A DNA stretch of 64,000 bases from CAYVUB01 sp964454675. GTDB taxonomy: Bacteria; Bacteroidota; Bacteroidia; Flavobacteriales; Flavobacteriaceae. Under the pieces are notes generated by a model, which worked only from the letters and a program-made list of their open reading frames with translations, made no database searches and had not been told where the DNA came from. A program made the translations under genes and the position numbers. Positions 23,466 through 33,143 of this stretch are shown here, in pieces (position 1 is the stretch's first letter; every line of letters begins with the position of its first letter). The stretch is from NCBI GenBank assembly GCA_964454675.1, contig CAYVUB010000015.1, positions 1 to 64,000 on the forward strand, in the 5' to 3' direction.

Positions 23466-24092
23466 ATGCTGGTAAAAACTGCCGAATTTTTAATGAGCAA
23501 TTCTGATGTGGCAAAATGCCCTAAAGACATCTTGCCCGAATATGCGTTTATAGGCAGAAGCAATGTTGGTAAATCATCATTAATCAATATGATTACCAAC
23601 CATAAAAATCTTGCAAAAACATCTGGAAAACCCGGAAAAACACAATTAATAAACCACTTTTTAATCAACAAAAACTGGTTTTTGGTTGATTTGCCCGGTT
23701 ATGGCTATGCCAAGGTTTCAAAAACCACAAAGAGAAAATTTCAGAAATTTATTACCGATTATTTTGAAAAACGCAAACAGTTAATCTCGGCATTTGTACT
23801 GATTGATATACGGCACGAACCCCAAAAAATCGATTTGGAATTTATGGAATGGATGGGAATAAACGGAATACCGTTTGCCATCATTTTTACCAAAGCCGAT
23901 AAGCTCAAACCAAAAGCCATTGAACGTCAGGCAGAAAATTATATGACCGAATTATTAAAAACCTGGGAAGAAACACCTGCTTATTTCATCACGTCGTCAA
24001 GCACAGCTGCCGGTAGGGATGACTTACTGCAATTTATTGACGATACCAATAAAGAGATTAATGGATTAAAAGGATTAGGGATTAGGGATTAG
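23466..24092 (+). CDS. engB: Ribosome biogenesis GTP-binding protein EngB (YihA/YsxC)
   Basis: TRAFAC-class GTPase needed for large-subunit ribosome assembly. The 208-aa protein has G1 GRSNVGKSS (about 31-39), the Thr of G2 in SGKPGKTQLINHF, G3 DLPGYGYAKVS (about 75-85), G4 TKADK (about 142-146) and G5 SSSTAAG. The last codons and the following bases contain a 7-bp tandem repeat (GGGATTA, 24072-24099), so the C-terminal residues GLKGLGIRD may be repeat-derived. Confidence 0.96.
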   Translation: MLVKTAEFLMSNSDVAKCPKDILPEYAFIGRSNVGKSSLINMITNHKNLAKTSGKPGKTQLINHFLINKNWFLVDLPGYGYAKVSKTTKRKFQKFITDYFEKRKQLISAFVLIDIRHEPQKIDLEFMEWMGINGIPFAIIFTKADKLKPKAIERQAENYMTELLKTWEETPAYFITSSSTAAGRDDLLQFIDDTNKEINGLKGLGIRD

Positions 24093-24120
24093 GGATAGGT
24101 GTCAGGAAGTTTTTACAAAC

Positions 24121-25215
24121 CTAACTTTTCACATCCAGAGCATCTCTAAGTGCGTTGCCCATGAGCATAAAAGACATTACCAAAAGCATGATACAAATAC
24201 CGGGAATCAATGCCAGGTAGGGTTTTCCTAAAATAATATAATTGTAGTGGTCTTTAATCATGGCACCCCAGCTTGCCATAGGCGGCTGTGCACCGATACC
24301 CAGAAAACTTAATCCGCTTTCAACAAGTATGGCACTTGCAAAATTTGCCGCACAAATTACAATTACCGGTGCCATAATATTAGGCAGGATGTGTTTTGTG
24401 ATAATCCTGTAATCGTTAAATCCCAAAGCTCTTGCTGCCGTTACATATTGCATTTGCTTGACACTTATAATTTGCCCTCTTACAACTCTTGCCACTTCAA
24501 CCCACATGGTTAATCCTACGGCAATAAACACCTGCCAGAATCCTTTACCAAGAGCCAGCGTAATTGCTATAACAAGTAATAATGTGGGTATTGACCATGT
24601 AATATTGATGAGCCACATCATAAAAGCATCTACTTTTCCGCCAAAATAGCCTGCAACACTTCCTACAAAAACACCTATTACCAAAGAAATGAACACCGCT
24701 ATAAAACCGATAAAAAACGAAATTCTTGAACCTATCAATATACGGCTCAGATAATCCCGTCCATATTTATCGGTGCCGAATAAAAATGTTTTCTCCTTAA
24801 TATGCGACCGGTAATCCTGATTAGGAAACACGCTCAAATCAACAGATTTCACAACACCCTGCAATCCGTCGGAAGCGTATTCTGTGTAAACCAGCTGCTT
24901 ATTTTCTACCTTATACTCTGTAACGGGAATTTCGGTATCGGTGCCTTTTACGCCAAAAAAAAGCTTTGAAAACCCGGATTGCGGATTTTCAATCTGTGAA
25001 GATATTGTAAGCATCTGCACTTTAAATCCCGGCGGTTTTGAATGAATGCTCAAGTGCATCTGGTTAGCATTTTCTGAATTATCTGGTGACAACATATATG
25101 CAAACACGGCAACCAATCCGACAATAACAATCAGCCAAAAACTGAAAACGCCCCAAAAGTTTTTCTTGAACTTTTGGAGCGCCAATTGGGTTAATGAGTG
25201 ATTATACCTGCTCAC
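24121..25215 (-). CDS. ABC transporter permease, OppC/DppC type
   Basis: Inner-membrane subunit of a peptide/nickel-type ABC importer, 364 aa. It has an N-terminal membrane segment (about 21-42), an extended periplasmic loop of about 120 residues (longer than usual), then the permease domain from about 150 with the EAA-type loop ARALGFNDYRIITKHILPNI (about 258-277). No ATPase, binding-protein or OppB gene is adjacent, so partners must be elsewhere. It is 5 nt downstream of the Prc protease gene and probably cotranscribed with it. Confidence 0.9.
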   Translation of the reverse strand: MSRYNHSLTQLALQKFKKNFWGVFSFWLIVIVGLVAVFAYMLSPDNSENANQMHLSIHSKPPGFKVQMLTISSQIENPQSGFSKLFFGVKGTDTEIPVTEYKVENKQLVYTEYASDGLQGVVKSVDLSVFPNQDYRSHIKEKTFLFGTDKYGRDYLSRILIGSRISFFIGFIAVFISLVIGVFVGSVAGYFGGKVDAFMMWLINITWSIPTLLLVIAITLALGKGFWQVFIAVGLTMWVEVARVVRGQIISVKQMQYVTAARALGFNDYRIITKHILPNIMAPVIVICAANFASAILVESGLSFLGIGAQPPMASWGAMIKDHYNYIILGKPYLALIPGICIMLLVMSFMLMGNALRDALDVKS

Positions 25216-25220
25216 GTTTA

Positions 25221-27467
25221 TTATTCTTTAACGTTTGATGCTACTTTGGATTTAACAGGATATGATGTTTTTAAATCGTGCAGCACGTTCAAAGCTTCTT
25301 CAATGTAAACATCCTGACTCAAATTTTTATGCCAACGCTCGCGTTTTGCTTTTAGAACCGTATCGTTTGCCATTAGCTTTTGTTCATACGGCAGCGAGCT
25401 AAAGGTTAAATTTGTGGTATATTCTGATAATTTTTCAAAACGTTTTGCCTCTTCTTCATTGAGTTTTAACGCTGCTTTATACTCGTCATAATTTAACGAG
25501 TAAACTTCTTTGTCTCGTATTTGTTTTACCCATTGCGCATTTTGGTCAATCAGTTTTAACTGTTCGTTATTTTTCATACGCTCACGACTGTTGCTGATAG
25601 CTGTGTTATAGTCAAAATAATTTTCCCAAACGGTGTAATTTACTGCATCAATTTTATCCCATGCCAACGGATTTTCCTGATCTTTTTCGCCTATATTAAT
25701 ATAACTGTATCTGTCCGGAACCACAACATCGCTTTTAACGCCTTCCAATTGTGTCGAGCCTCCGTTTATTCTGTAAAACTTTTGGGTTGTAAATTTCAAA
25801 GCACCCATATCACCTCCGGAATTATTACGTACCATACGATTTAAATCCAGCACATTCTGAACGGTTCCTTTACCGTAAGTCTGCTTGCTTCCTATAACAA
25901 TCCCACGTTTGTAATCCTGCATGGCTGCTGCCAGAATTTCTGATGCCGATGCCGACAATTCGTTAACCAAAATTACCAACGGACCATCCCAAACAATCGA
26001 TTTGTCTTTATCACTCAACACTTCTTTTGGTTCGCCGGCGGTTTTAACCTGTACTATCGGGCCGTCTTTTATGAACAATCCGGCAATATCAACAACTGTT
26101 TGAAGCGAACCGCCACCATTGTTTCTAAGATCTAATACCAAACCTTCTATACCTTCATTTTTTAAGCGTTCTATTTCAAGTTTAATGTCGGATGCCGCGT
26201 TGCGTTTGTTTTTATAATCTTCAAAATCCACATAAAATTTAGGCAGATTGATAACCCCGAATGTTTTATCGTTTTTAATAACCGACGCCGATTTTGCATA
26301 GGTTTCTTCGAGCTCAACAACATCACGGGTAATGGTTAAATCTTCGATATTACCGCTCACCTTTTTTAAGGTGAGTATTACATTAGTACCTTTTGGTCCT
26401 TTTATAAGCTTAACAGCATCGTCCAGACGCATTCCCACAACGTTTACGGCAGGTTCGTCATTATCTTGCTTTACTCTTAAAATCTGGTCGCCTACTTCAA
26501 GCTTATTTTGTCGCCATGCCGGACCACCACTTATAATTTCCATAATCACAATGCCGTCCATCTTTTTTTGAAGGCGTGCACCAATACCTTCAAAATTGCC
26601 CGACATAGCTACATCAAAACGTTCTTTTTCTTCGGGTGCAAAATAAAAAGTATGCGGGTCAAACTCTACAACAATGGCATTAATATAAACGGCAAGCCAG
26701 TCTTTGCGCTCTCTTTCATTGATAAAATCGTACAATTCATTGAGTGACTTTAAGGTTGCTTCGCGGGCTTCTTTTTCAAGCTCTGCAAGCGATTTTTTTT
26801 CAGTTACTACTTTTTTATCGTCCTCGGTTTCACCAAAAATGATTTTTGCCCTTTCAATATCCTCTTTTGGGTCTTCCGTAACTTTATCAATTCCCAAATC
26901 ATTCATGGATATTCGTTTCTTGCTGGAATAAGTATTTTCCTGCTGCGAAATCAAATCGTCATAATTGGCAATGGTCGAAAACTTGAGCTGCTGTCTCCAG
27001 CGTTCTCTCATTTCCTTTTTGGATGTTATATAAGTCAGTTTTTCATAATCTGTCGAAAATTCTTCTTTTACATTAAAATCAAACGGTGATGCCAATACGT
27101 CTTCATAAACGGCTTTGGATTCTTCTATACGCTGTAACAAACGTTCATGCGTGATATTAAAAAATGTGACATCATAGGCTTTAATCTGGTCATCCAACTG
27201 ATGTTTATACTTCTCAAATTCTTTAATGTCTGATTCGTAAAAATAACGTTTAAGCGGGTCTAACTGCTCTAAATAACCGTTAAATATTTTTTCGGAAAAA
27301 CTGTCATTCAACTCTTTAGGATTAAAATGCCCTTCGCCCAAAACATAGGTAATTAACTGAAGTAGCATTTTATCTTTGTTTGGATCTTCAAATGTTTTGT
27401 TTGTAAAACTGCACGATGCAAATGCAAGCATAAGCACCAACAACACTAATTTATAATTCCTTTTCAT
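25221..27467 (-). CDS. prc: Carboxy-terminal processing protease Prc/Tsp (S41), lipoprotein
   Basis: Periplasmic serine protease of the C-terminal processing family. From the preferred start (MKRNYKLVLLVLMLAFASC) the protein is 748 aa with a lipobox ending in Cys19. It has a long N-terminal helical region, a PDZ domain (about 250-340, GIGARLQKKMDGIVIMEI), the S41 core with GLVLDLRNNGGGSLQTV, the catalytic Ser in NELSASASEIL and the catalytic Lys in KQTYGKGTVQN, and a C-terminal DUF3340-like region. The frame is open to an ATG at 27494, but the lipoprotein start is the better fit. It precedes the ABC permease. Confidence 0.94.
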   Translation of the reverse strand: MKRNYKLVLLVLMLAFASCSFTNKTFEDPNKDKMLLQLITYVLGEGHFNPKELNDSFSEKIFNGYLEQLDPLKRYFYESDIKEFEKYKHQLDDQIKAYDVTFFNITHERLLQRIEESKAVYEDVLASPFDFNVKEEFSTDYEKLTYITSKKEMRERWRQQLKFSTIANYDDLISQQENTYSSKKRISMNDLGIDKVTEDPKEDIERAKIIFGETEDDKKVVTEKKSLAELEKEAREATLKSLNELYDFINERERKDWLAVYINAIVVEFDPHTFYFAPEEKERFDVAMSGNFEGIGARLQKKMDGIVIMEIISGGPAWRQNKLEVGDQILRVKQDNDEPAVNVVGMRLDDAVKLIKGPKGTNVILTLKKVSGNIEDLTITRDVVELEETYAKSASVIKNDKTFGVINLPKFYVDFEDYKNKRNAASDIKLEIERLKNEGIEGLVLDLRNNGGGSLQTVVDIAGLFIKDGPIVQVKTAGEPKEVLSDKDKSIVWDGPLVILVNELSASASEILAAAMQDYKRGIVIGSKQTYGKGTVQNVLDLNRMVRNNSGGDMGALKFTTQKFYRINGGSTQLEGVKSDVVVPDRYSYINIGEKDQENPLAWDKIDAVNYTVWENYFDYNTAISNSRERMKNNEQLKLIDQNAQWVKQIRDKEVYSLNYDEYKAALKLNEEEAKRFEKLSEYTTNLTFSSLPYEQKLMANDTVLKAKRERWHKNLSQDVYIEEALNVLHDLKTSYPVKSKVASNVKE

Positions 27468-27625
27468 CATTGCTTCAATGGTTTTTAATATCATAGTATA
27501 ATTTTCACTAAAGTAAATGAAAAAACTGTGCCATTACAACACAAGCTACTAATTTTTTGTTAAACCTCGTAAAATGGCATTTCTTTACTAAATTATGTAT
27601 TTTAGCATTTTAAAAAAAATGCGTT

Positions 27626-28402
27626 ATGCAAAAAAAACCACTTATACTTGTTATCAATGATGACGGTATCACAGCACCGGGAATCAGGGCGTTAATTGAG
27701 GTCATGAATACCATAGGCGATGTGGTGGTGGTTGCACCCGATAGTCCGCAAAGCGCTATGGGTCATGCTATTACCATTAACTCTACCCTGTTTGTTGAAA
27801 AAGTGGTTATTAACAATGGCAAGCAGGAAGAATACAGTTGCTCGGGCACACCTGCAGATTGCGTAAAACTTGCCGTAAAACAAATTTTAAACCGAAAACC
27901 CGACATTTGCGTTTCGGGCATTAACCACGGCTCTAACTCATCCATCAATGTTATTTATTCCGGCACTATGAGTGCTGCACTTGAAGCCGGTATTGAAGGA
28001 ATCCCGGCAATAGGATTTTCATTGCTTGATTATAACTGGAATGCTAACTTTGAACCGGCAAAGCATTTTGTTGAAATCATCGTAAAAAATGCTTTACAGC
28101 AAGGCGTCCCAAAAGGTATTGTATTGAATGTAAACATTCCTAATTTGCCGGTAAACGATATTAAAGGCATTAAAGTGTGCCGCCAGGCAAAAGCTTACTG
28201 GGATGAGGAATTTGACAAACGAAAAAACCCTCAGGGACGCGATTATTACTGGCTAACAGGTAAGTTTGTCGTTGCAGATAAAGGCGAAGATACCGACGAA
28301 TGGGCACTGTCAAACAACTATGTATCTGTCGTTCCCGTACAGTTTGATTTAACAGCACATCATTTTATACAACACTTAAACACATGGAATTTTAATGATT
28401 AA
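27626..28402 (+). CDS. surE: 5'/3'-nucleotidase SurE
   Basis: Metal-dependent nucleoside monophosphate phosphatase, 258 aa. Signature residues: ILVINDDGITAPGIRAL (7-23, the Asp-Asp metal pair), APDSPQSAMGHAIT (about 38-51), CSGTPADCVKLA (about 72-83) and CVSGINHGSNSSINVIYSGT (about 93-112). The start ATG is embedded in an AT-rich leader. The 3' end overlaps the next gene by 8 nt, and lpxB follows. Confidence 0.96.
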   Translation: MQKKPLILVINDDGITAPGIRALIEVMNTIGDVVVVAPDSPQSAMGHAITINSTLFVEKVVINNGKQEEYSCSGTPADCVKLAVKQILNRKPDICVSGINHGSNSSINVIYSGTMSAALEAGIEGIPAIGFSLLDYNWNANFEPAKHFVEIIVKNALQQGVPKGIVLNVNIPNLPVNDIKGIKVCRQAKAYWDEEFDKRKNPQGRDYYWLTGKFVVADKGEDTDEWALSNNYVSVVPVQFDLTAHHFIQHLNTWNFND

Positions 28403-28679
28403 AAAAGAGGTTTTTATAGGAGTTCTTACAGGATTGGCTGCCAATGCCATGGGATTGTATTTTGCTGTTCAGTTTTTTGGAAACGGCGACGGCATTGAAG
28501 CTACCATAAGGCAGGCTATGGCTTATGGCTTTTTGGGTAAGCTACTAAGCATCAGTGCGCTTTTGAACCTCATAGCGTTTTTCGTTTTTATCAAAAAGAA
28601 ACAGGATTACAGAGCCAGAGGCGTACTACTGGCAACCATCTGGACAGCCATATTAAGTTTTATATTCATTTCAAAATAA
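28395..28679 (+). CDS. Small three-helix membrane protein of unknown function
   Basis: A 94-aa protein with no recognised domain. It has three predicted membrane segments: about residues 5-24 (VFIGVLTGLAANAMGLYFAV), 47-64 (LLSISALLNLIAFFVFI) and 75-92 (VLLATIWTAILSFIFIS), separated by short charged loops (KKKQDYRARG). It overlaps the surE stop by 8 nt and is followed 4 nt later by lpxB, so it is probably translated as part of that operon. Hypothetical; an envelope role is only suggested by context. Confidence 0.8.
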   Translation: MIKKEVFIGVLTGLAANAMGLYFAVQFFGNGDGIEATIRQAMAYGFLGKLLSISALLNLIAFFVFIKKKQDYRARGVLLATIWTAILSFIFISK

Positions 28680-28683
28680 CACA

Positions 28684-29805
28684 GTGAAGTATTATATCAT
28701 AGCCGGCGAAGCTTCGGGAGATTTACACGGTTCAAACCTGATGAAAGCATTACAGCAGCAAGATGCCAATGCGCAATTTAGGTTTTGGGGTGGTGATTTA
28801 ATGCACAACGTAAGCGAAACGCTCGTAAAACACTATCGGGATTTGGCATTTATGGGCTTTCTGGAAGTGGTTATGAATATAAAAACCATTGCAAAAAATT
28901 TAAGTTTCTGCAAAAAAGACATTGAAGATTACCGTCCGGATGTTATTGTTTTTATCGATTATCCCGGATTTAACCTGCGTATTGCCAAATGGGCAAAAGA
29001 AAAAGGCTTTAAAACCCATTATTATATTTCGCCGCAAATATGGGCATGGAAAGAAAACAGGATTCACGCCATAAAACGCGACGTTGATAAAATGTATGTC
29101 ATATTGCCGTTTGAAAAAGATTTTTACGAAAAAAAACATCAGTATCCTGTTGATTTTGTAGGACATCCGTTGATTGATGCTATTGCCGGCAGAACTCAGG
29201 TTGACGAAACCGAATTTAAAACCGAATACAAATTAAACGAAAAACCAATCATCACACTGCTACCCGGAAGCCGAAAACAGGAAATACGAAAAATGCTTAC
29301 CGTGATGCTCAGCGTTGTAAACGATTTTAAAGGCTATCAGTTTGTAATTGCCGGTGCACCAAGTCAGGATTATGAGTTTTACAAACCGTTTATTACTAAT
29401 GACAATGTGAAATTCATCAGCAATAAAACTTATGATTTGTTAAGCATTTCTACGGCAGCATTGGTAACTTCGGGCACAGCCACATTAGAAACAGCCTTGT
29501 TCAAAATACCACAGGTGGTTTGCTATAAAGGCAGTTGGCTGTCCTATCAAATAGGAAAACGTGTGGTAAAATTAGATTATATTTCGCTGGTCAATTTAAT
29601 CATGAACAAACCTGTTGTGACCGAATTAATCCAAAATGATTTTAATACCAAGCGGCTTCAATGGGAACTAAATGCTATTTTAGCAACCGAAAAACGTGAA
29701 ACGCTGTTTATGGATTATTTTGAACTGGAAAAACGCCTTGGCGGAAAAGGTGCAAGCGAAAAAACGGCTGCGTTGATTTATAATACCATAAAAATTAATT
29801 ACTGA
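28684..29805 (+). CDS. lpxB: Lipid-A-disaccharide synthase LpxB
   Basis: GT19 glycosyltransferase joining UDP-2,3-diacylglucosamine and lipid X in lipid A synthesis, at the inner-membrane surface. The 373-aa protein begins YYIIAGEASGDLHGSNLM and contains IDYPGFNLRIAKWAK, YYISPQIWAWKENRI (about 114-128), LLPGSRKQEI (about 192-201), VTSGTATLETALFKIPQVV (about 260-278) and NLIMNKPVVTELIQ. The start is GTG at 28684; no ATG fits the family start better. It is followed without spacing by the NlpC/P60 gene. Confidence 0.96.
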   Translation: MKYYIIAGEASGDLHGSNLMKALQQQDANAQFRFWGGDLMHNVSETLVKHYRDLAFMGFLEVVMNIKTIAKNLSFCKKDIEDYRPDVIVFIDYPGFNLRIAKWAKEKGFKTHYYISPQIWAWKENRIHAIKRDVDKMYVILPFEKDFYEKKHQYPVDFVGHPLIDAIAGRTQVDETEFKTEYKLNEKPIITLLPGSRKQEIRKMLTVMLSVVNDFKGYQFVIAGAPSQDYEFYKPFITNDNVKFISNKTYDLLSISTAALVTSGTATLETALFKIPQVVCYKGSWLSYQIGKRVVKLDYISLVNLIMNKPVVTELIQNDFNTKRLQWELNAILATEKRETLFMDYFELEKRLGGKGASEKTAALIYNTIKINY

Positions 29806-30387
29806 ATGAAAAAGTTACTACTCATACTTTCAATTCTGGCAGCTTTCAGCAGTTGCAAATCATCAAAAAAAACCACAAAACAGCGCACTGTTGTCGTTAC
29901 CCGAACACATAAAAACGTCAACGAGATTAACAAAAAAAATGGCCCTGCTGTTAATACCAACACAAACATTTCAACAAGCAGCGTTAAAACTTCAAGAGCA
30001 ACCATGGCATCGGGCATTATTGATTATGCAAAGCAATTTGACGGTGTACGTTACAAATACGGTGGCACTACCAAGGCCGGAATGGATTGCTCGGGCTTGG
30101 TGTTTACCGCATTTAAGGCACACGACATTTCGTTACCAAGATCGTCAAGAGATATGGCAAAAGAAGGCATTTCTGTAAGCCTTGAAAATGTTGTTGAAGG
30201 CGATTTGCTTTTCTTTAAAACCAACGGCAGAAATAACAGCATCAACCACGTGGGACTTGTCGTGACTTCAAGAACCGGCTTCATTGAGTTTATTCACGCT
30301 ACCACGCAGCGCGGTGTATTAATTTCTTCACTTGCAGAACGTTACTGGAACAACTCATTTGTCGAGGCAAGACGTATGCTAAAATAG
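29806..30387 (+). CDS. NlpC/P60 family lipoprotein, predicted peptidoglycan endopeptidase
   Basis: A 193-aa exported lipoprotein (signal ending in AAFSSC, Cys17) with a Lys/Ser/Thr-rich linker and a C-terminal NlpC/P60 cysteine-peptidase domain from about residue 70. Catalytic Cys is in AGMDCSGLVF (about 94), His in NSINHVGLVV (about 146), and a third polar residue lies in FIEFIHATT. Such enzymes cut D-Glu/meso-DAP bonds in peptide stems, in agreement with the meso-DAP-type MurE here. The ATG follows the lpxB stop directly, implying coupling. Confidence 0.93.
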   Translation: MKKLLLILSILAAFSSCKSSKKTTKQRTVVVTRTHKNVNEINKKNGPAVNTNTNISTSSVKTSRATMASGIIDYAKQFDGVRYKYGGTTKAGMDCSGLVFTAFKAHDISLPRSSRDMAKEGISVSLENVVEGDLLFFKTNGRNNSINHVGLVVTSRTGFIEFIHATTQRGVLISSLAERYWNNSFVEARRMLK

Positions 30388-30449
30388 TTTTTTTAATATT
30401 TTTTTCTTAATCATAATTGCATGTAACTAATTTTTAGTAATTTACATGC

Positions 30450-32480
30450 ATGAGATTACTAAATTATGCCATAATACGATTTGCCTTATACCTAATCATC
30501 GGGATTATCATTGGCTATAATTTTCCTGTTGATTATATCGTAAGTTTAATAATCGGTTTCGGGCTTTTACTGCTGTTAGTCATAAGTTATTTCATTTCAA
30601 AAAAACAATTGCAGCGTACCGTATGGTTTGGATGTATTGCAGCACTCACAACCATTGCCATCGGGGTTTTGACCGTTAACCTGCACAATCAAAAACTGTT
30701 TAAAAACCACTACACAAAGCACATTATACAGAATACCGAATATACCATTGTGGTTAAAGTGCGTGAGGTTTTAAAACACAACAATTATTATGAAAAATAT
30801 ATTGTTGATGTCTTGAAAATTAACGACAGTTCCGTTTCGGGAAAACTAATGTTAAATATCAAAAAAGACTCGCTGCAACAACCACTTACCGTTGATGATA
30901 TTTTGATGACAACCTCTGCCATAAGTGATGTACCGCCGCCGTTAAACCTGTATCAGTTTGATTACAAAAACTATCTTGAAAAACAATATGTATATCATCA
31001 GGTGTTTGCATCTCATTCATTAATATTACTGATTGACAACAAAGACCACACAATGTTTGGCTATGCCGATACATTCAGAAATACCATCAACCACAATTTA
31101 AAACGCTACAATTTCGGGTATGACGAACAGGCAATTATTACGGCGTTGATTTTAGGCTACCGGCAGGATATCAGCAGCACAATTTTTGAAAGCTATTCAA
31201 AATCGGGAGCAGTTCATATTTTATCGGTTTCGGGACTGCACGTAGGATTGATTTTACTTCTTATGCAGCGTCTTTTCAAACCAATCGACTATATAAAACA
31301 CGGTAAAGTTATCAAGATATGCCTCATTGTATTTTTGCTTTGGGTTTTTGCCATTATTGCAGGTTTGTCTCCATCGGTTACAAGAGCAGTGGCAATGTTT
31401 AGCGTTGTGGCAATAGGCATGAATTTAAAACGGCCTTCAAATATTTTTAATACGCTTGCTATTTCGTTGTTTGTCATCTTGCTGTTTAAGCCTCTGTTTT
31501 TATTTGACATAGGATTCCAGATGAGCTATCTGGCGGTGATTTCAATTGTGGTTATCCAACCGATGTTTTTAAAATTGTGGCGGCCAAAAAACAAAATCGT
31601 TGATTTTTTCTGGCAGATTCTTGCAGTATCCATAGCGGCACAATCGGGCGTTATCCCTGTAAGCTTTTACTATTTTCATCAGTTTCCGGGATTATTCTGG
31701 CTGACCAATTTAATCATCATTCCGCCTATGGGATTCATTTTGGGCTTTGGAATTCTTGTAATGCTGCTGGCATTATTCAATATCCTGCCGCAATGGATGG
31801 CCTCTTTTTACGATAAAGTTATTGAACTGATGAATATGGTCATTGCATGGGTTGCACGGCAGGAGCAATTTATTATTCATGATATTGAATTTTCGTTTTT
31901 GCAGGCAGTAACATCATACATATTGCTCATTGCGTTGATTGCAATACTTAAAAAGATGTCATTTTTAAGGTTGTGTTTTGTATTGTGCAGTATTATCGTA
32001 TTTCAACTGGTTATAATTTTTGAAAAGCAAGCACATCAAACCGAAGAGTTGGTAGTTTTTCAAAAAAACCGTTTTACGATGATTGGGCACAAAACCAGAT
32101 TAGGGCTTGCACTTTATCACAATATGGACAGCACTACCCGAAAACGTGATAACGCCATAAAAGATTATAAGGTTGGTAATAATATTTCAAGTATTACCGA
32201 AGACAGCATCAACGCCGTTTATCAAATTGGCAACAAACGTTTATTAGTCATTGACAGCTTTGGGATTTACCGGATAAAACAGTTTAAGCCAGATTATGTC
32301 CTGTTGATAAATTCGCCAAAAATCAACATAGAGCGCATGATAGATTCTTTACAGCCTGAAATGATAATTGCCGATGGCAGCAACTACAAATCGTATATTG
32401 AACGCTGGAAAGCTACCTGCATAAAACGAAAACGCCCTTTTCATCAAACCAATGAAAAAGGCGCGTTTGTTATAAAATAA
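30450..32480 (+). CDS. comEC: ComEC/Rec2 family DNA-uptake channel protein
   Basis: A polytopic inner-membrane protein of 676 aa. It has N-terminal membrane segments, a DUF4131 region (about 25-190), then the Competence domain with ALILGYRQDIS (about 232-242), HILSVSGLHVGLILLLM (about 258-274) and LSPSVTRAVAMF (about 306-317). The last 150 residues are short compared with Bacillus ComEC and lack a complete metallo-beta-lactamase motif, the usual form in Bacteroidota. It is inferred to move DNA across the inner membrane; no other competence genes are nearby. Confidence 0.92.
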   Translation: MRLLNYAIIRFALYLIIGIIIGYNFPVDYIVSLIIGFGLLLLLVISYFISKKQLQRTVWFGCIAALTTIAIGVLTVNLHNQKLFKNHYTKHIIQNTEYTIVVKVREVLKHNNYYEKYIVDVLKINDSSVSGKLMLNIKKDSLQQPLTVDDILMTTSAISDVPPPLNLYQFDYKNYLEKQYVYHQVFASHSLILLIDNKDHTMFGYADTFRNTINHNLKRYNFGYDEQAIITALILGYRQDISSTIFESYSKSGAVHILSVSGLHVGLILLLMQRLFKPIDYIKHGKVIKICLIVFLLWVFAIIAGLSPSVTRAVAMFSVVAIGMNLKRPSNIFNTLAISLFVILLFKPLFLFDIGFQMSYLAVISIVVIQPMFLKLWRPKNKIVDFFWQILAVSIAAQSGVIPVSFYYFHQFPGLFWLTNLIIIPPMGFILGFGILVMLLALFNILPQWMASFYDKVIELMNMVIAWVARQEQFIIHDIEFSFLQAVTSYILLIALIAILKKMSFLRLCFVLCSIIVFQLVIIFEKQAHQTEELVVFQKNRFTMIGHKTRLGLALYHNMDSTTRKRDNAIKDYKVGNNISSITEDSINAVYQIGNKRLLVIDSFGIYRIKQFKPDYVLLINSPKINIERMIDSLQPEMIIADGSNYKSYIERWKATCIKRKRPFHQTNEKGAFVIK

Positions 32481-32489
32481 GTAGTGAAG

Positions 32490-33041
32490 CTACATTTTAA
32501 ATTCCGGCTTAAATGCCGTGTAGTAAGCATTAAAATCCTCTTGCTTAGTCATTTCCTTGTGTTTATTGCTTTGGAACAATTTGAGGTATAACTCTATCTG
32601 CTGCGGATTTTGATACCCTCGTATAGGTGATAGAAACTTTCCTTCTTCGTCCAGAAACACAATAGTTGGATAGGCACTTACTTTTAAATACCCTGTAAGC
32701 TGGTGCACGCCATTGCGTCGGTTTATCATTTCGGGTTTGTAATTGGGATTTGTAAACGTCTTGCCTTCGTAAGTTTCGGTGGTATTGCCTTCGGCATCAA
32801 ACTTTACTGCGTAATAATGTTTATTGACATAAGCAATAACATCGGGATTGCTAAAGGTGTTTTTATCGAGCATCTTGCACGGGCCACACCAGTTGGTATA
32901 AACATCCATCATAATTTTTTTGGGTTTTTTCTTCTGAAGTTTTAAAGCTTCTTCAAAAGTTACCCAATTAATTTGCTGTGCAACGCCCGTTGTTGACACG
33001 AGCGTTACCAGCATTATAAATAATCGAACGTATTTTTTCAT
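32490..33041 (-). CDS. Thioredoxin-family periplasmic protein
   Basis: A 183-aa exported protein with a signal peptide (to about VAQQ, residue 23) and a thioredoxin fold with the redox motif WCGPC (about 51-55, TNWCGPCKML). A cis-Pro region is in VSAYPTIVFLDEEG (about 122-135). It resembles thiol:disulfide interchange proteins of the DUF255/DsbD-C type. It probably reduces or isomerises periplasmic disulfides; its partner is unknown. It converges with comEC. Confidence 0.88.
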   Translation of the reverse strand: MKKYVRLFIMLVTLVSTTGVAQQINWVTFEEALKLQKKKPKKIMMDVYTNWCGPCKMLDKNTFSNPDVIAYVNKHYYAVKFDAEGNTTETYEGKTFTNPNYKPEMINRRNGVHQLTGYLKVSAYPTIVFLDEEGKFLSPIRGYQNPQQIELYLKLFQSNKHKEMTKQEDFNAYYTAFKPEFKM

Positions 33042-33143
33042 CTTTTAACGTCTGTTTTTTTACTACTCAATGTACGTAGCAAAAGCCATTCCGAACTTAC
33101 AAAACCTTTTTAAAATTAAAAACTTCTATCAACTATTTTCGTT

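Noticed and set aside
32430..32470. Terminator hairpin at the end of comEC
   Set aside because: Arms around CGCCCTTTTCAT/ATGAAAAAGGCG form an imperfect hairpin, but it is inside the coding sequence and has no T-run.
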